Source of the DNA: an uncultured Bacteroidales bacterium
GTDB lineage: Bacteria; Bacteroidota; Bacteroidia; Bacteroidales; Paludibacteraceae
Direction of reading: 5' to 3'
Length of the DNA: 64,000 bases
NCBI GenBank assembly: GCA_902799555.1
Contig: CADCBB010000009.1
Location: 1 to 64,000 of the forward strand
Shown here: in pieces, positions 7,421-17,039 of the stretch
Position numbering within the stretch: the first letter of the stretch is position 1
Layout of the letters: every line of letters starts with the position of its first letter
Position numbers and translations under genes: made by a program
The notes under the pieces: generated by a model
Databases searched by the model: none
Told to the model about the DNA's origin: nothing
What the model saw: only the letters and a program-made list of their open reading frames with translations

Positions 7421-9145
7421 TTAGTCAATTTTTAACGCTTGACCGGTGATACTATACGCTTTTCCGCCACGCATAATGTATATTTGTCCGTTATGCAGTA
7501 CTTTCTTGCATTCAATCTCCGGCTCAATAGTAAACCAACCTGTAGTAATTCCTCCTTCTCCGGGATCATCTCCTTCCGGATCTTGCTCCTCGGGTTTATC
7601 GGTAGTGACCACAATAGTGCCATCTGCGGTAGTGCGCACGTACAAGTAACCATCTGAGGTTACTCGGTTCTTCCATGAGGCAATCGTAGCACTATCTATC
7701 GTCCAGGTTTCACCTCCACGAGCTGTCGGCTTATAGAGCACACAACGTTTTTTCGTAGCATTGGTACTCCAACGAAGCGTAAACTCGCAGGTATCTGCGA
7801 TGAAGAGGTTTTGAATATCACTTGCATTCTTATTGACGCAACTCATTTGCAGCGGATAACCCTCAATATCTTCATAGAAAATACGCAGAATTTGCGTTTT
7901 TCCGGTTGCTCTGCTTTCTCCTGGGCGCAAGCGAAGGGATGATCCTACGCATGAAGTAGTGGAGAGGTCATAGGGAGTGAATTTGAACTCCTCTCGAGAG
8001 CAATCAAAGTGCATAAAGAGTAAAGCACCAGACGCATTTGCACGGATGGCGTTCATTTCAGCTTTTGACCAGTCGAGCACACGACGTACGCTGTCCTGCA
8101 GGTCAAACTTGAATGTATCAATAGGTTCCTCTTCCGGTGAAGCATACAACATCATCTTCACAACCTTACGCGTATCGGCTATCCATTCTACTGATGTCCA
8201 ATCCGTAGGGAAACAATAGAACGCCGTGTCCACTACTGATATGGTCTGCGTGTTATCATAACGAAGCAGTGTCGCACCCTTCAAGTCTGGCATCAACGGT
8301 CGCACAAACAGCCTTCCTTCTTCTGGACATACTACGCGTGAATACATGAAACCTGCACTATCTTGGGCGTGTTGTGCTGCGTTGGTCAGCATACTCTTGG
8401 ATAAATGGATCTCTCCGTTTGCAGGAAGATCATAGTAATCCCATGCATGTTGCACATCAGCTTTGAATTCACATTCTTCGCCTGTCCACATGCGTGCCTC
8501 TTGCGTGCCTTCCCAATAAAGTGCTACACTATCCGCTTCGGCTAGCCAATCTTTATAAGGAATGATGTACGAGGTAAGCGTATCATACGCCAACACATGT
8601 GTACTATCTACCAAACGCAGCCAACGCGCATCTTTGAAACAAGCCTGACTACTGGTGTCCTGTTCCATTAATGCAGCACCCGCACAGGGTATCACTACCT
8701 TTACGTACGCTTGTACATTATAGTCCACGCCGATTAATTGCAATCGGTTGCGATATGACTTACCTAACTTGAGATGGTGTACATAATGCCCGTTCTCAAA
8801 GGTCGTCTCGCAGCCTAATGCCATAGGTACCGTTATACCATACTTAACTGTATCTTGCACCAAGTCCCGAACGTTCGGATCATCATATACGCCCGGCGTA
8901 CAAGTCAGATCTGCCCATACCTGAGGCGGCTCGCTACAAGTTGGATCCAGAGACGTAATATATACGTCCATCGGCAGGTCAAAAGTCCATGCGGAGTAGT
9001 AATACGTTCCTGCCGACTCAATCGTGTCCTCGTAATGCGTACCTACCGGTTGCACCAAATGACAGAACGATTGAGCCTCTACGCACGTGTACGCGAGCGC
9101 GTTCAATAATATAAATAATATATATTTTCGCATAGTTTTTCTCAT
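7421..9145 (-). CDS. Secreted protein with Bacteroidales C-terminal tail, function unknown
   Basis: 574 residues from the ATG at 9145 (MRKTMRKYILFILLNALAYT...VEAQ), a clear signal peptide cut after AQ; the longer frame to 9199 adds residues without signal character. The body is beta-rich with scattered cysteines (for example SLDPTCSEPPQVWADLTCTP) and no enzyme motif I recognise. It ends VLHNGQIYIMRGGKAYSITG plus QALKID, the same short tail type as the other large secreted proteins here. It follows a 44-residue peptide gene and the gene at 9374-12385 on the same strand. A 13-bp-stem hairpin sits immediately before the start codon. Confidence 0.75.
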   Translation of the reverse strand: MRKTMRKYILFILLNALAYTCVEAQSFCHLVQPVGTHYEDTIESAGTYYYSAWTFDLPMDVYITSLDPTCSEPPQVWADLTCTPGVYDDPNVRDLVQDTVKYGITVPMALGCETTFENGHYVHHLKLGKSYRNRLQLIGVDYNVQAYVKVVIPCAGAALMEQDTSSQACFKDARWLRLVDSTHVLAYDTLTSYIIPYKDWLAEADSVALYWEGTQEARMWTGEECEFKADVQHAWDYYDLPANGEIHLSKSMLTNAAQHAQDSAGFMYSRVVCPEEGRLFVRPLMPDLKGATLLRYDNTQTISVVDTAFYCFPTDWTSVEWIADTRKVVKMMLYASPEEEPIDTFKFDLQDSVRRVLDWSKAEMNAIRANASGALLFMHFDCSREEFKFTPYDLSTTSCVGSSLRLRPGESRATGKTQILRIFYEDIEGYPLQMSCVNKNASDIQNLFIADTCEFTLRWSTNATKKRCVLYKPTARGGETWTIDSATIASWKNRVTSDGYLYVRTTADGTIVVTTDKPEEQDPEGDDPGEGGITTGWFTIEPEIECKKVLHNGQIYIMRGGKAYSITGQALKID

Positions 9146-9146
9146 A

Positions 9147-9180
9147 ATAGTAACTGCACCCGTTGGAGTGCAGTTACTAT
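9147..9180 (-). promoter_or_regulatory. Strong hairpin abutting the start codon
   Basis: Arms 9147-9159 and 9168-9180 are perfectly complementary over 13 bp (core AGTAACTGCAC/GTGCAGTTACT) with an 8-nt loop. In the reverse-strand transcript it ends one base before the ATG at 9145. There is no T-run, so it looks like an intercistronic or translation-blocking structure rather than a terminator. Confidence 0.7.
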
Positions 9181-9206
9181 CACTTGATGTCCAAAACAAC
9201 TATTTA

Positions 9207-9341
9207 TTAGGGGATTGAAGATCCACCCGGGACATTGTTGTTAGGATCCGGATTGCTTGTTGCAGGACTTACCGTCTGCATTACCATACCACTTGCGAAT
9301 GCAACAACTTCAGTTGCGGGTACATTATAGTTCTTTTTCAT
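9207..9341 (-). CDS. 44-residue peptide of the MKKxYxxPxxEV type
   Basis: An ATG-started frame encodes 44 residues opening MKKNYNVPATEVVAFASGMV and ending in a proline/asparagine-rich tail (NPDPNNNVPGGSSIP). It lies between two secreted-protein genes on the same strand. The opening pattern (basic start, Tyr, Pro, Glu-Val-Val, then a short hydrophobic stretch) is shared with the peptide at 22221-22373 and with small Bacteroidales proteins I have seen before; no function is known to me. It is too short for standard ORF cut-offs. Confidence 0.65.
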   Translation of the reverse strand: MKKNYNVPATEVVAFASGMVMQTVSPATSNPDPNNNVPGGSSIP

Positions 9342-9373
9342 ATCGCAATATGTTTGTTGATTATACATGTTTA

Positions 9374-12300
9374 TTAAAGTTGTGCACCGAGTACGTCGTA
9401 CTTCACGCCATTCTTGATGATAACAACCTTGCCATTCTCAATGCGCTTGTTAGCACCTTGGATTGCTGCGCTGTTCTCGATGCCGGTAACGACGTTGTTG
9501 CGACCAACGACTTGGAAGCGCTCGCTTACCGTGTTCGGCTCAGCGGTGAAGGTGTATGTATTCTCAGCAGTCATCTCAACGATGTTGCCGTTTACGAGAT
9601 CCTTGAGGTATAAAGTCTTACCATTCAACCATGCAAAGCTGAGTGTGTACTCGGTAGCCTCGTTGGTTTGGAGTGTAAGAATCGTACCAATCAAGTTGCT
9701 ATTCGCTACCTGACCAAGACCATCCTCAGCGTAGAGAGCGAGACCATTACCCATCATCTTGTGTACGTTCGATCCGGCTTTCTCAACCATGAATACGTGA
9801 TCAGCTCCGTTACCACCGCGAACAACTACTGCTACGTTGGCTACATCTTGGCTTGCAGCGCGTTTTGCAGGAGCAGCAGCGGCTTTGCGAGCGGTCCACA
9901 AATCGTTGTAACTGAGAGTAATCGATTTTGCATCGGTTGTGTAAAGGAAGAATCCTTGCATCGGAGCTACAACCTTGAACTCATCTGTTACATAAGCCTT
10001 GTTCTCGGCAGTAATTAATGCATATTGGTTGTCCAAGAATGGAACACCATTCACATCTTGCGGAGTAGCAATATATTTGTGTACTGCAACCTCTTTATCT
10101 TCGCTACCACCTAATTGGCTGTAGATGTCTGCTACGTCGATAGCGTCGAACCAAGAGTTACCGAATGCATGCCAACCTTCGCCCGGCATAACCAATGTCT
10201 GGTTCTTGTTCGCAGCCAACTGACCCTTGAAATCAACTGCTACATCAGTAGCACTTGTGGGACAAGTTGAGTTACCGGACGGGATATATACGTTGTAACC
10301 TACGAATGACTTGCGGAAGTTATCGGTTGCTCTCCAACCATCTGTGTAAATCCAGTTTGCGTAATAGATAGTCTTGTCGCTATTAATACCAGATTCACGG
10401 TTGTCAATCGGAAGAGCAATGAAATCATGCAGTTCGGGCAATTGCGCACCGATTGCCTCTTGTTTACCAAATTCAATAGACTTCTTAGCGGTAATAAACG
10501 GTGCATTGTTGCTTGAGCATGCCGGATCAATCATCAAGATACCACCTTCTTTAACAACAATCTGATCCACAGCCGCAGAACCTTTGACACCTTCTTTACC
10601 GATAAGCAGTTTACCACCATTCTCAATGGTAATTTTACCGCCTGCGAGGGTAATCCCCAGAACCTCAAGTTTTGTGTTGACAGTGAGGTTAGCCTCGATA
10701 CGAGCTGCTTTGTCTGCACTCGGAGTTTGGCTCCATTTGTCAATATCCAAATCTGTATCGTGATAGAATTTCACGTTGTCAACGATTTCAGCCTCTACAG
10801 AGATAGCCTTATTAGTTTTTACGCGTACGTATACTACGTCACCTGCGCTCTTGAAGAGCGAGTAGCTGAGGGTTTTCGTTGTGCTTGCAGAAGAACCGGT
10901 ATAGCTTTGTGTCGGCTCGCCGATAGCACATACAGCAGCGATGTCAACCGTCAGGTCCGCTGTCTCTGCGTTTGCAGTTGTCATTCTCAACTCGATGTCA
11001 GCCTGAGCTGCTTTTGCAGCGGTTACGTCAACTGCGTACCACTTTGTGGTGTTCGCTGCCTGATTCTTAACTACAGACGAACCTGCTGCGGGAATAACCA
11101 AGCCAATAGCTTCTTCCGGAACGCAAGGATCTTCCTCGGTGCATACATCGGTCAGTTTGAAGGAGATATTGCTGTTTCCGCCCAGAACCAATGCATGTGC
11201 AAAGTCTTCTGATTGCATGTTGGACAACAAGGTCTTATCCAATTTCTTGGAAATCGTTTGACCTGCTTTAATCGTATAAGTGCGATTTACTGCGCTAAAC
11301 ACATCACCGTTAGCATTCTTAACTACCTTGCCGGTAATCTCAGCATCGGTAGCACCGTTATTGGTAATAACTACTTCTACTGCATAATACTTTGCATTCT
11401 CTCCGGTAACAGAAGGAATTAATGTTGCGTAATCAGCTTTGTAAACACTGGAATCGGTAAGGTTGTAAACAACGTCCTTCGCTACTACTTGAGCGTCACC
11501 AGTCTTGAAGAGCGGCTTCTCCGGATATACAGGAGCTACTTGCTCTGCCCATACATGCAATCTCTGATCTGCTTTGAGACGGAGATAAATCGTGCCCGGC
11601 ATCATGTCCAACATAGCCGGATCCAATACTTTAACTACAGGTGCACCTGCAGCTACATCTTTCGTTTGCTCTTGGATATTGGTAGCCGGACAATCGGTAG
11701 CCAAACCGCCATAAACGGTAGTAGCAGCCGAACCCAAGTTCTGTGCATACAGTTTGAGAGTATAACCCTCCGGCACCTTGTTTCCCCAATCAATCTTTAA
11801 CCAAGTCTCTGTGTTCTTTGCTATCTCGTTACCTGCAGCCGGAGTGTTCAGACCAAAACCTGTCCAATCGAAATCAACCGGAACGAAGGAAACAGAGTTA
11901 GACTCTACTGCCTGTACATCTACGTTGACAGCCTCTTTTGCTTGAGCCTCTTCTTCCGTAACCGTAACGTCTGTTACCAAATACAGATACACCTCGTTGA
12001 TACCCATACGAACAAACATACCGGCACCGAAAGTCATCGACTTTTGACCATGATCCGCCATTTTGAAATGACGGGAAGTCTCGTTGTCACCAATGTAAGC
12101 GGTACAGTTGATGTCCACTTCGGTATCCAACGGGTTCACAATGGTAATGTTGATGTCGGTCTTACCATCATCGGTCTTACCGTTTGCGTTGAACGGACCT
12201 GCGGGGGTCATGTCTTTCTTTAAATTTACCACATACCATTTACCTACACCGGCTTCCGAAGATACATAGATACCGGATTGCCAGTCATAAGGAATGGCCT

Positions 12301-12385
12301 GAGCCTTTGTCTTTCCGGTTTCGCCTGCAGCGAACATAGAAACGCTCAGCAAAGTAGCGAAGAGAAATAGAAAAAATCTTTTCAT
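9374..12385 (-). CDS. Large secreted beta-rich protein with C-terminal tail
   Basis: 1,003 residues from the ATG at 12385: signal peptide MKRFFLFLFATLLSVSMFAA. The frame upstream of this ATG overlaps the promoter and is not used. The body has repeated Ala/Thr/Val-rich beta modules (phrases such as KWYVVNLKK and TKWYAVDVTAAK recur), a segment resembling a parallel beta stretch (LEVLGITLAGGKITIENGGK), and then a domain with GEGWHAFGNSW. The C-terminus is KVVIIKNGVKYDVLGAQL. Probably a surface or extracellular protein exported with help of the T9SS indicated by porQ; this is inference. It heads a cluster with the 44-residue peptide and the 574-residue secreted protein. Confidence 0.75.
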   Translation of the reverse strand: MKRFFLFLFATLLSVSMFAAGETGKTKAQAIPYDWQSGIYVSSEAGVGKWYVVNLKKDMTPAGPFNANGKTDDGKTDINITIVNPLDTEVDINCTAYIGDNETSRHFKMADHGQKSMTFGAGMFVRMGINEVYLYLVTDVTVTEEEAQAKEAVNVDVQAVESNSVSFVPVDFDWTGFGLNTPAAGNEIAKNTETWLKIDWGNKVPEGYTLKLYAQNLGSAATTVYGGLATDCPATNIQEQTKDVAAGAPVVKVLDPAMLDMMPGTIYLRLKADQRLHVWAEQVAPVYPEKPLFKTGDAQVVAKDVVYNLTDSSVYKADYATLIPSVTGENAKYYAVEVVITNNGATDAEITGKVVKNANGDVFSAVNRTYTIKAGQTISKKLDKTLLSNMQSEDFAHALVLGGNSNISFKLTDVCTEEDPCVPEEAIGLVIPAAGSSVVKNQAANTTKWYAVDVTAAKAAQADIELRMTTANAETADLTVDIAAVCAIGEPTQSYTGSSASTTKTLSYSLFKSAGDVVYVRVKTNKAISVEAEIVDNVKFYHDTDLDIDKWSQTPSADKAARIEANLTVNTKLEVLGITLAGGKITIENGGKLLIGKEGVKGSAAVDQIVVKEGGILMIDPACSSNNAPFITAKKSIEFGKQEAIGAQLPELHDFIALPIDNRESGINSDKTIYYANWIYTDGWRATDNFRKSFVGYNVYIPSGNSTCPTSATDVAVDFKGQLAANKNQTLVMPGEGWHAFGNSWFDAIDVADIYSQLGGSEDKEVAVHKYIATPQDVNGVPFLDNQYALITAENKAYVTDEFKVVAPMQGFFLYTTDAKSITLSYNDLWTARKAAAAPAKRAASQDVANVAVVVRGGNGADHVFMVEKAGSNVHKMMGNGLALYAEDGLGQVANSNLIGTILTLQTNEATEYTLSFAWLNGKTLYLKDLVNGNIVEMTAENTYTFTAEPNTVSERFQVVGRNNVVTGIENSAAIQGANKRIENGKVVIIKNGVKYDVLGAQL

Positions 12386-12459
12386 ACTTTTTGATTGTTT
12401 ATTAATAATTGAGTTAGTTGTTTTCGTGCCAAGTATGTATAATACATACAAAATCGCGG

Positions 12460-12467
12460 CAAAGATA
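12460..12467 (-). promoter_or_regulatory. Promoter (-7 box) of the secreted protein gene
   Basis: Reverse strand TATCTTTG with TTTGCGTAATTCA at the -33 position. The start codon is 75 nt downstream. Confidence 0.7.
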
Positions 12468-12540
12468 CAACTTTTTTTTGAATTACGCAAATTTTTTTGT
12501 GATTTTTTCGTATTTTTTTTGTTATTTGAAATAATTTTAG

Positions 12541-12548
12541 TACCTTTG
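12541..12548 (+). promoter_or_regulatory. Promoter (-7 box) of tamB
   Basis: TACCTTTG, with a TTTG about 19 nt upstream; the tamB start codon is 22 nt downstream. Divergent from the secreted-protein promoter at 12460. Confidence 0.7.
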
Positions 12549-12570
12549 CAGCGTGGAATAGTCTGCGCGT

Positions 12571-15500
12571 ATGAAAAAAGTGCTCTACATATTAGGTGTT
12601 TTGCTGGTCGGCTTGATGCTGGTCGGTGGCATGCTGGTTGCGACACTCTCAAGCGATAAAGTGGAGACGGCTGCCGTGCAGTTGGCAACCGCTGAGCTGT
12701 CGCGCGCGTTGGGTACGAATGCCCACGTGGGCGCAGTAGAATATCGTTTCCCCGCGCGCCTGACCATACGCGATATCTATCTGGCTGATCAACAGGGTGA
12801 TACCTTGGCCTATGTCGGCGAGCTCTATGCCCATTTCAGCCCTATGGCGCTATCTCATCGTGAGATACATTTTTCGCATGTGCACCTTCAGAATGTAGTA
12901 GGGGATATCCATCGTCTGCCGGATAGCACGTGGAATTATCAGTTCCTCGTCGATGCTTTCCGCCAGGAGGAGCGTCCGCACGATCCTATGCGTAGCCTCA
13001 TCGCGGTCAAGGATGTTCAGTTGGACTCTATCCGCCTTCGTTACGAAGACTATACCGCCTTCTTGCCCCATGCAGAGATGGACCTGCATCAATTGAGCGA
13101 AGAGGTCCTCGATGCAGAGATAAGCGAGTTGGCCCTCCAAATCACAAATCAAACATCGCCTTTCATCGTCGAAGACCTGAAAGCGCACGTCATCCTTAAT
13201 GACACCCTTCTTTCCCTGCCTACGCTTGCGGCGCAGCTGCCGAACTCGAAGGTGGATATGAGCGGTATAGAGGTGCATTTCCCGGCCGGAGACACGCTTT
13301 ATCTCAGCCGTTCGGCTCATGATATAACCTTCGCGCTCGGTTTCAACGAGGCCAAAATCGTACCGGCAGATCTGGCTCTGTTTGTGCCGCAACTCAAGGG
13401 CCTCAAGCGTCCTGTGTCCTTGCGGGCGAACCTGGATGGAACGCTTGATTCACTGGCGTTTACGAACCTGGAGGTGCGATATAACAACAAGACGGTGCTG
13501 GAGGGAGATGTCTATGCATTGGGTCTGCCGGACCTGGCTAATCCGTATCTAAAGGCGAACCTGAAGGATCTGCATACCAATGCGGCACAACTGCAGGACC
13601 TGCTGTCCCAGTTGCAAGGCAAGCCGGTGCGTCTGCCGCAGACCATTCATCGTCTGGGCGATATCCATTATCGCGGCTTGGCGCAGGGCCAGTTGCACGA
13701 TCTCACGCTCCACGGTGCTTTCCGTACGGCTATTGGAACGATTTCTACCGATGGTACGTTCCGTTCGGACACAGCCTTCCGCCAGATCGCTTACGATGCC
13801 CGCGTCGTGGGGCGCAACATTCGCTTGGGGCGCTTACTCAATGCACCGCAGCTGACCACAGTCACGTTTGATGTGGCGACCAAAGGGCAGTTTGAGGAGG
13901 GAATGTTCTCCGGTGACGTCAAAGCCCATGTGCGCCAATTCACCTATAATGACTACACCTACGCGGACCTGCAGATCGACGGTCGCTATGACCCCTATCG
14001 CTATCAGGGTAGTTTCTCTATCGATGATCCGCATCTGAATTTGGCGTTCGATGGTGTGGTTAATTTCCATGAGCAGAATCCGGAGATCAATTTCAACCTC
14101 CTCTGCCGTCATTTTGACACCGCGCCGATCAGTACCAAACTCAGCTCCAAACCATCCATGCAGACCTCGTTTACGCTGATGGTGGATATGAATGGCTCGC
14201 GGCCGGACGACATGTCCGGTTATATGGTGCTGGATTCGCTGGTCCTCATGACGCCGCTTGATTCGACGATGATGAAGCAGATGAGCCTCTTCGTCGAAGC
14301 GGACCAAAAGAACAATAAGTCCATATCCCTGCAGTCGGATTACTTGGCTGCTCAACTGGATGGTACCTTCCGTTATGCCGATATAGCGCCGGCTTTCCAA
14401 GCGCTGATGCATAGTTATCTGCCTTCGGCCGTTTTGGCGCCTAAGCAGGCATGGCAGCCGGTGTCGTTCACCTTCAAGGCCGATGGTTCGCAGTTAGCGG
14501 CTCTTCAGCGCCTTTTTGCTGCGCCGGTTCAATTGTCGGATAACCCCTCTATGCGTATTCATGTCGATCTGTCGCCGCAGAAGCAGAAAAACGAGCCGTT
14601 TGATTTTACTTTCTACGCGCCGGGTATTCAGGTCGGTAAGGCTCCGTTAAGGGACCTGCGCCTGACGTTAGGAACGCCGAAAGATGAGTTGACGATGAAC
14701 CTGGATGTCTCGGCTGCGAATATGAGTACTTCGCTCGCTACGAGGGCTTTCCGCGATACGATCCTGACCCATATCAATTTTGCTTCTTCGGTGCTCAAAC
14801 CCGAAGAAGAACCGGATGAGTCGATGACCAACCGAGAGAGAATAAAGATACTCGTCACCGAACAGCGTGCCGGTGAATATGGAGGCGACCTGCAGTTCGT
14901 GACCCATTTTGACCGCTATAAGAATAAATCGCTGGTAGATATGCATTTTATGCCGGGTACGGTCACGCTCCGCGACTCCCTCTATACGCTTGGCGAGAGT
15001 AGGTTAACGTACTGCGAAGCGGATACAGTGCTTATGGTGGATCATTTCCTCTTCGAAGGTGCCGGACAGCATATCTATGCGAACGGTATCGGTTCGCGCC
15101 ATGCGACGGACACGCTGGCGGTAGATCTGCAGAAGCTGGATGCCTCTTATGTGGTGCCTTTCCTGCTGCCTGAAAAGATGATTATGTTCAATGGTCTGCT
15201 TACCGGTCGTGCAGCCGTCTCGTCGCTCTTTAGCAAGCCTATCGTCGATTCGCAGATACATGTTGACTCCATGGGGCTCAATAACTGCCTCTTCGGCGAT
15301 GCCGAGGTCGATCTCCATATCAAGGACTCCCTTGCCTTCCATGCCGATGTCTATAGAGGATCCAATCACCAATCCCCCATGGTCGCTTTGGACGGTTCGG
15401 CCCAATTCGGCGGTAGAAACGATTGGAAGCTGGATATGGCGGTCGATTCCGTGCCCTTGGATTTTATTAATCACTGGACCTCAGTCGTGCTCAATGATGT

Positions 15501-16992
15501 TGATGGCTATGGTTCGGGACATGTGGTAGTAGGGGGATGGAAAGAATTTACCTATGTGCTCCTTCGTGCTCAAGCGAAGAATGCGCATCTGACGCTTCCT
15601 TGGACAGGAGCCCGTTATACCATTCCGTCGGATACCATTGTCATGGATACCACGGCTATCCTCTTCCCGAATGTGCACCTCACCGATGCGAAGGGCAATC
15701 CGGTGCAGGTACGCGGCGCGGTATACCATCAGATGTTCTCCGAGTATGTGCTTGACATTCATGTCGATGCGGTAGATGCGCTTGTCTTTGATAAGAACAA
15801 GTCCGGAGAGATGTTCCGTGGCGAGGTCTATGCAACAGGTCATGTCGATGTCACAGGCCATGAGTCGGAAATCATCGTGGTAGCAGACGCACGTTCGTCC
15901 AAGAACAGCCGTTTCCGTCTCTCGCTGGATACCTCTTCTTCGGCGTACGAGTCGTCCTTCGTCCATTTCCTGGCAGCAGGCGATTCCGTCATTCATATCG
16001 AGACCGATGATACGATCCATCATACCATCGAAACCTTGCGTCCTTCGCGTTGTATCCTTAAACTGAATATGGATATCACGCCGCTACTGCTGTTCCAACT
16101 GGTGCTTGGCGAACGGAACGGCGATATGATACAGGGTAGGGGAATTGGTGCGCTCAGCCTTACCTATGATACCTATTCCGGCGATGTATCCCTCTTAGGC
16201 ACGTACGATATCCAGCAGGGCATGATGAGCTATACCGTCGGAAATGTGATCCGTAAGGAGTTTACCGTAGGCGAAGGATCCAAGATCGTCTTCTCCGGCA
16301 ATCCAAAAGATCCCCAACTTGACGTCACGGCCAAGTATAAGGTCACGGCTAACTTGAAAGACCTCTTTGGTAATGAGACGGAGAATATCGGTACTTCGCG
16401 GTCGAATATACCGGTTTACACCTGCTTGCATATGACCGGTACACTTAGAAGCCCGATCCTCTCGTTCGCATTGGAATTCCCGACATCGGACCAGAATATC
16501 CAGCAGCAGGTACAGCAGATTATTAATACCGACGAGATGCTGATGCGTCAGGTGATTTACCTGCTTGTCTTCGGTCGTTTCTTTACGCCCGATTATATGT
16601 CGAACTCGCAGTATGCGACGCTCAACTCGACCTATTCGCTGCTCTCGTCCACGGTTACCAGCCAGATTAACGCTTGGCTGTCCAAGCTGACGAATATCCT
16701 GACTCTCGGCGTGGCGATCCGTGCCGATGGAGAAGGGGATAACTCGAGTCAGGAGTACGAGGCGCAGTTCCAACTGCAACCGGTAGATCGGCTTGTTATC
16801 AACGGCAATGTGGGCTATCGGTATAACGATATATCGAACCAACCTTTCTTTGGCGATCTGGATGTCGAAGTACTGCTAACCGAGGATGGTCAACTCCGCC
16901 TCAAAGGTTATACCCACACAGTGGATAAATACTCTCTCCGCCAAGCCTCTACCATCCAAGGAGTCGGCTTCGTCTGGAAGATAGATTTCTAA
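12571..16992 (+). CDS. tamB: TamB-like outer-membrane biogenesis/lipid-transport protein
   Basis: 1,473 residues. A single N-terminal membrane helix (VLYILGVLLVGLMLVGGMLV) is followed by a very long run of beta strands and, over roughly the last 350 residues, the TamB/DUF490 domain (LSLTYDTYSGDVSLLGTYDI...; PQLDVTAKYKVTANLKDLFG; and the final NGNVGYRYN...KIDF). Known family members are AsmA-like periplasmic bridges anchored in the inner membrane that help outer-membrane protein assembly and phospholipid transfer. The start at 12571 gives the expected N-in anchor. Monocistronic and convergent with pnp across a shared terminator. Confidence 0.92.
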   Translation: MKKVLYILGVLLVGLMLVGGMLVATLSSDKVETAAVQLATAELSRALGTNAHVGAVEYRFPARLTIRDIYLADQQGDTLAYVGELYAHFSPMALSHREIHFSHVHLQNVVGDIHRLPDSTWNYQFLVDAFRQEERPHDPMRSLIAVKDVQLDSIRLRYEDYTAFLPHAEMDLHQLSEEVLDAEISELALQITNQTSPFIVEDLKAHVILNDTLLSLPTLAAQLPNSKVDMSGIEVHFPAGDTLYLSRSAHDITFALGFNEAKIVPADLALFVPQLKGLKRPVSLRANLDGTLDSLAFTNLEVRYNNKTVLEGDVYALGLPDLANPYLKANLKDLHTNAAQLQDLLSQLQGKPVRLPQTIHRLGDIHYRGLAQGQLHDLTLHGAFRTAIGTISTDGTFRSDTAFRQIAYDARVVGRNIRLGRLLNAPQLTTVTFDVATKGQFEEGMFSGDVKAHVRQFTYNDYTYADLQIDGRYDPYRYQGSFSIDDPHLNLAFDGVVNFHEQNPEINFNLLCRHFDTAPISTKLSSKPSMQTSFTLMVDMNGSRPDDMSGYMVLDSLVLMTPLDSTMMKQMSLFVEADQKNNKSISLQSDYLAAQLDGTFRYADIAPAFQALMHSYLPSAVLAPKQAWQPVSFTFKADGSQLAALQRLFAAPVQLSDNPSMRIHVDLSPQKQKNEPFDFTFYAPGIQVGKAPLRDLRLTLGTPKDELTMNLDVSAANMSTSLATRAFRDTILTHINFASSVLKPEEEPDESMTNRERIKILVTEQRAGEYGGDLQFVTHFDRYKNKSLVDMHFMPGTVTLRDSLYTLGESRLTYCEADTVLMVDHFLFEGAGQHIYANGIGSRHATDTLAVDLQKLDASYVVPFLLPEKMIMFNGLLTGRAAVSSLFSKPIVDSQIHVDSMGLNNCLFGDAEVDLHIKDSLAFHADVYRGSNHQSPMVALDGSAQFGGRNDWKLDMAVDSVPLDFINHWTSVVLNDVDGYGSGHVVVGGWKEFTYVLLRAQAKNAHLTLPWTGARYTIPSDTIVMDTTAILFPNVHLTDAKGNPVQVRGAVYHQMFSEYVLDIHVDAVDALVFDKNKSGEMFRGEVYATGHVDVTGHESEIIVVADARSSKNSRFRLSLDTSSSAYESSFVHFLAAGDSVIHIETDDTIHHTIETLRPSRCILKLNMDITPLLLFQLVLGERNGDMIQGRGIGALSLTYDTYSGDVSLLGTYDIQQGMMSYTVGNVIRKEFTVGEGSKIVFSGNPKDPQLDVTAKYKVTANLKDLFGNETENIGTSRSNIPVYTCLHMTGTLRSPILSFALEFPTSDQNIQQQVQQIINTDEMLMRQVIYLLVFGRFFTPDYMSNSQYATLNSTYSLLSSTVTSQINAWLSKLTNILTLGVAIRADGEGDNSSQEYEAQFQLQPVDRLVINGNVGYRYNDISNQPFFGDLDVEVLLTEDGQLRLKGYTHTVDKYSLRQASTIQGVGFVWKIDF

Positions 16993-17000
16993 TAGACAAT

Positions 17001-17039
17001 AAAAAAATAGCGCCGCAATTCGCGACGCTATTTTTTTTA
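17001..17039. terminator. Bidirectional terminator between tamB and pnp
   Basis: A-run, AATAGCG ... CGCTATT stem (17006-17032) with an inner CGC-AATT-GCG-like stem, then a T-run. It serves tamB on + and pnp on -. Confidence 0.85.
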
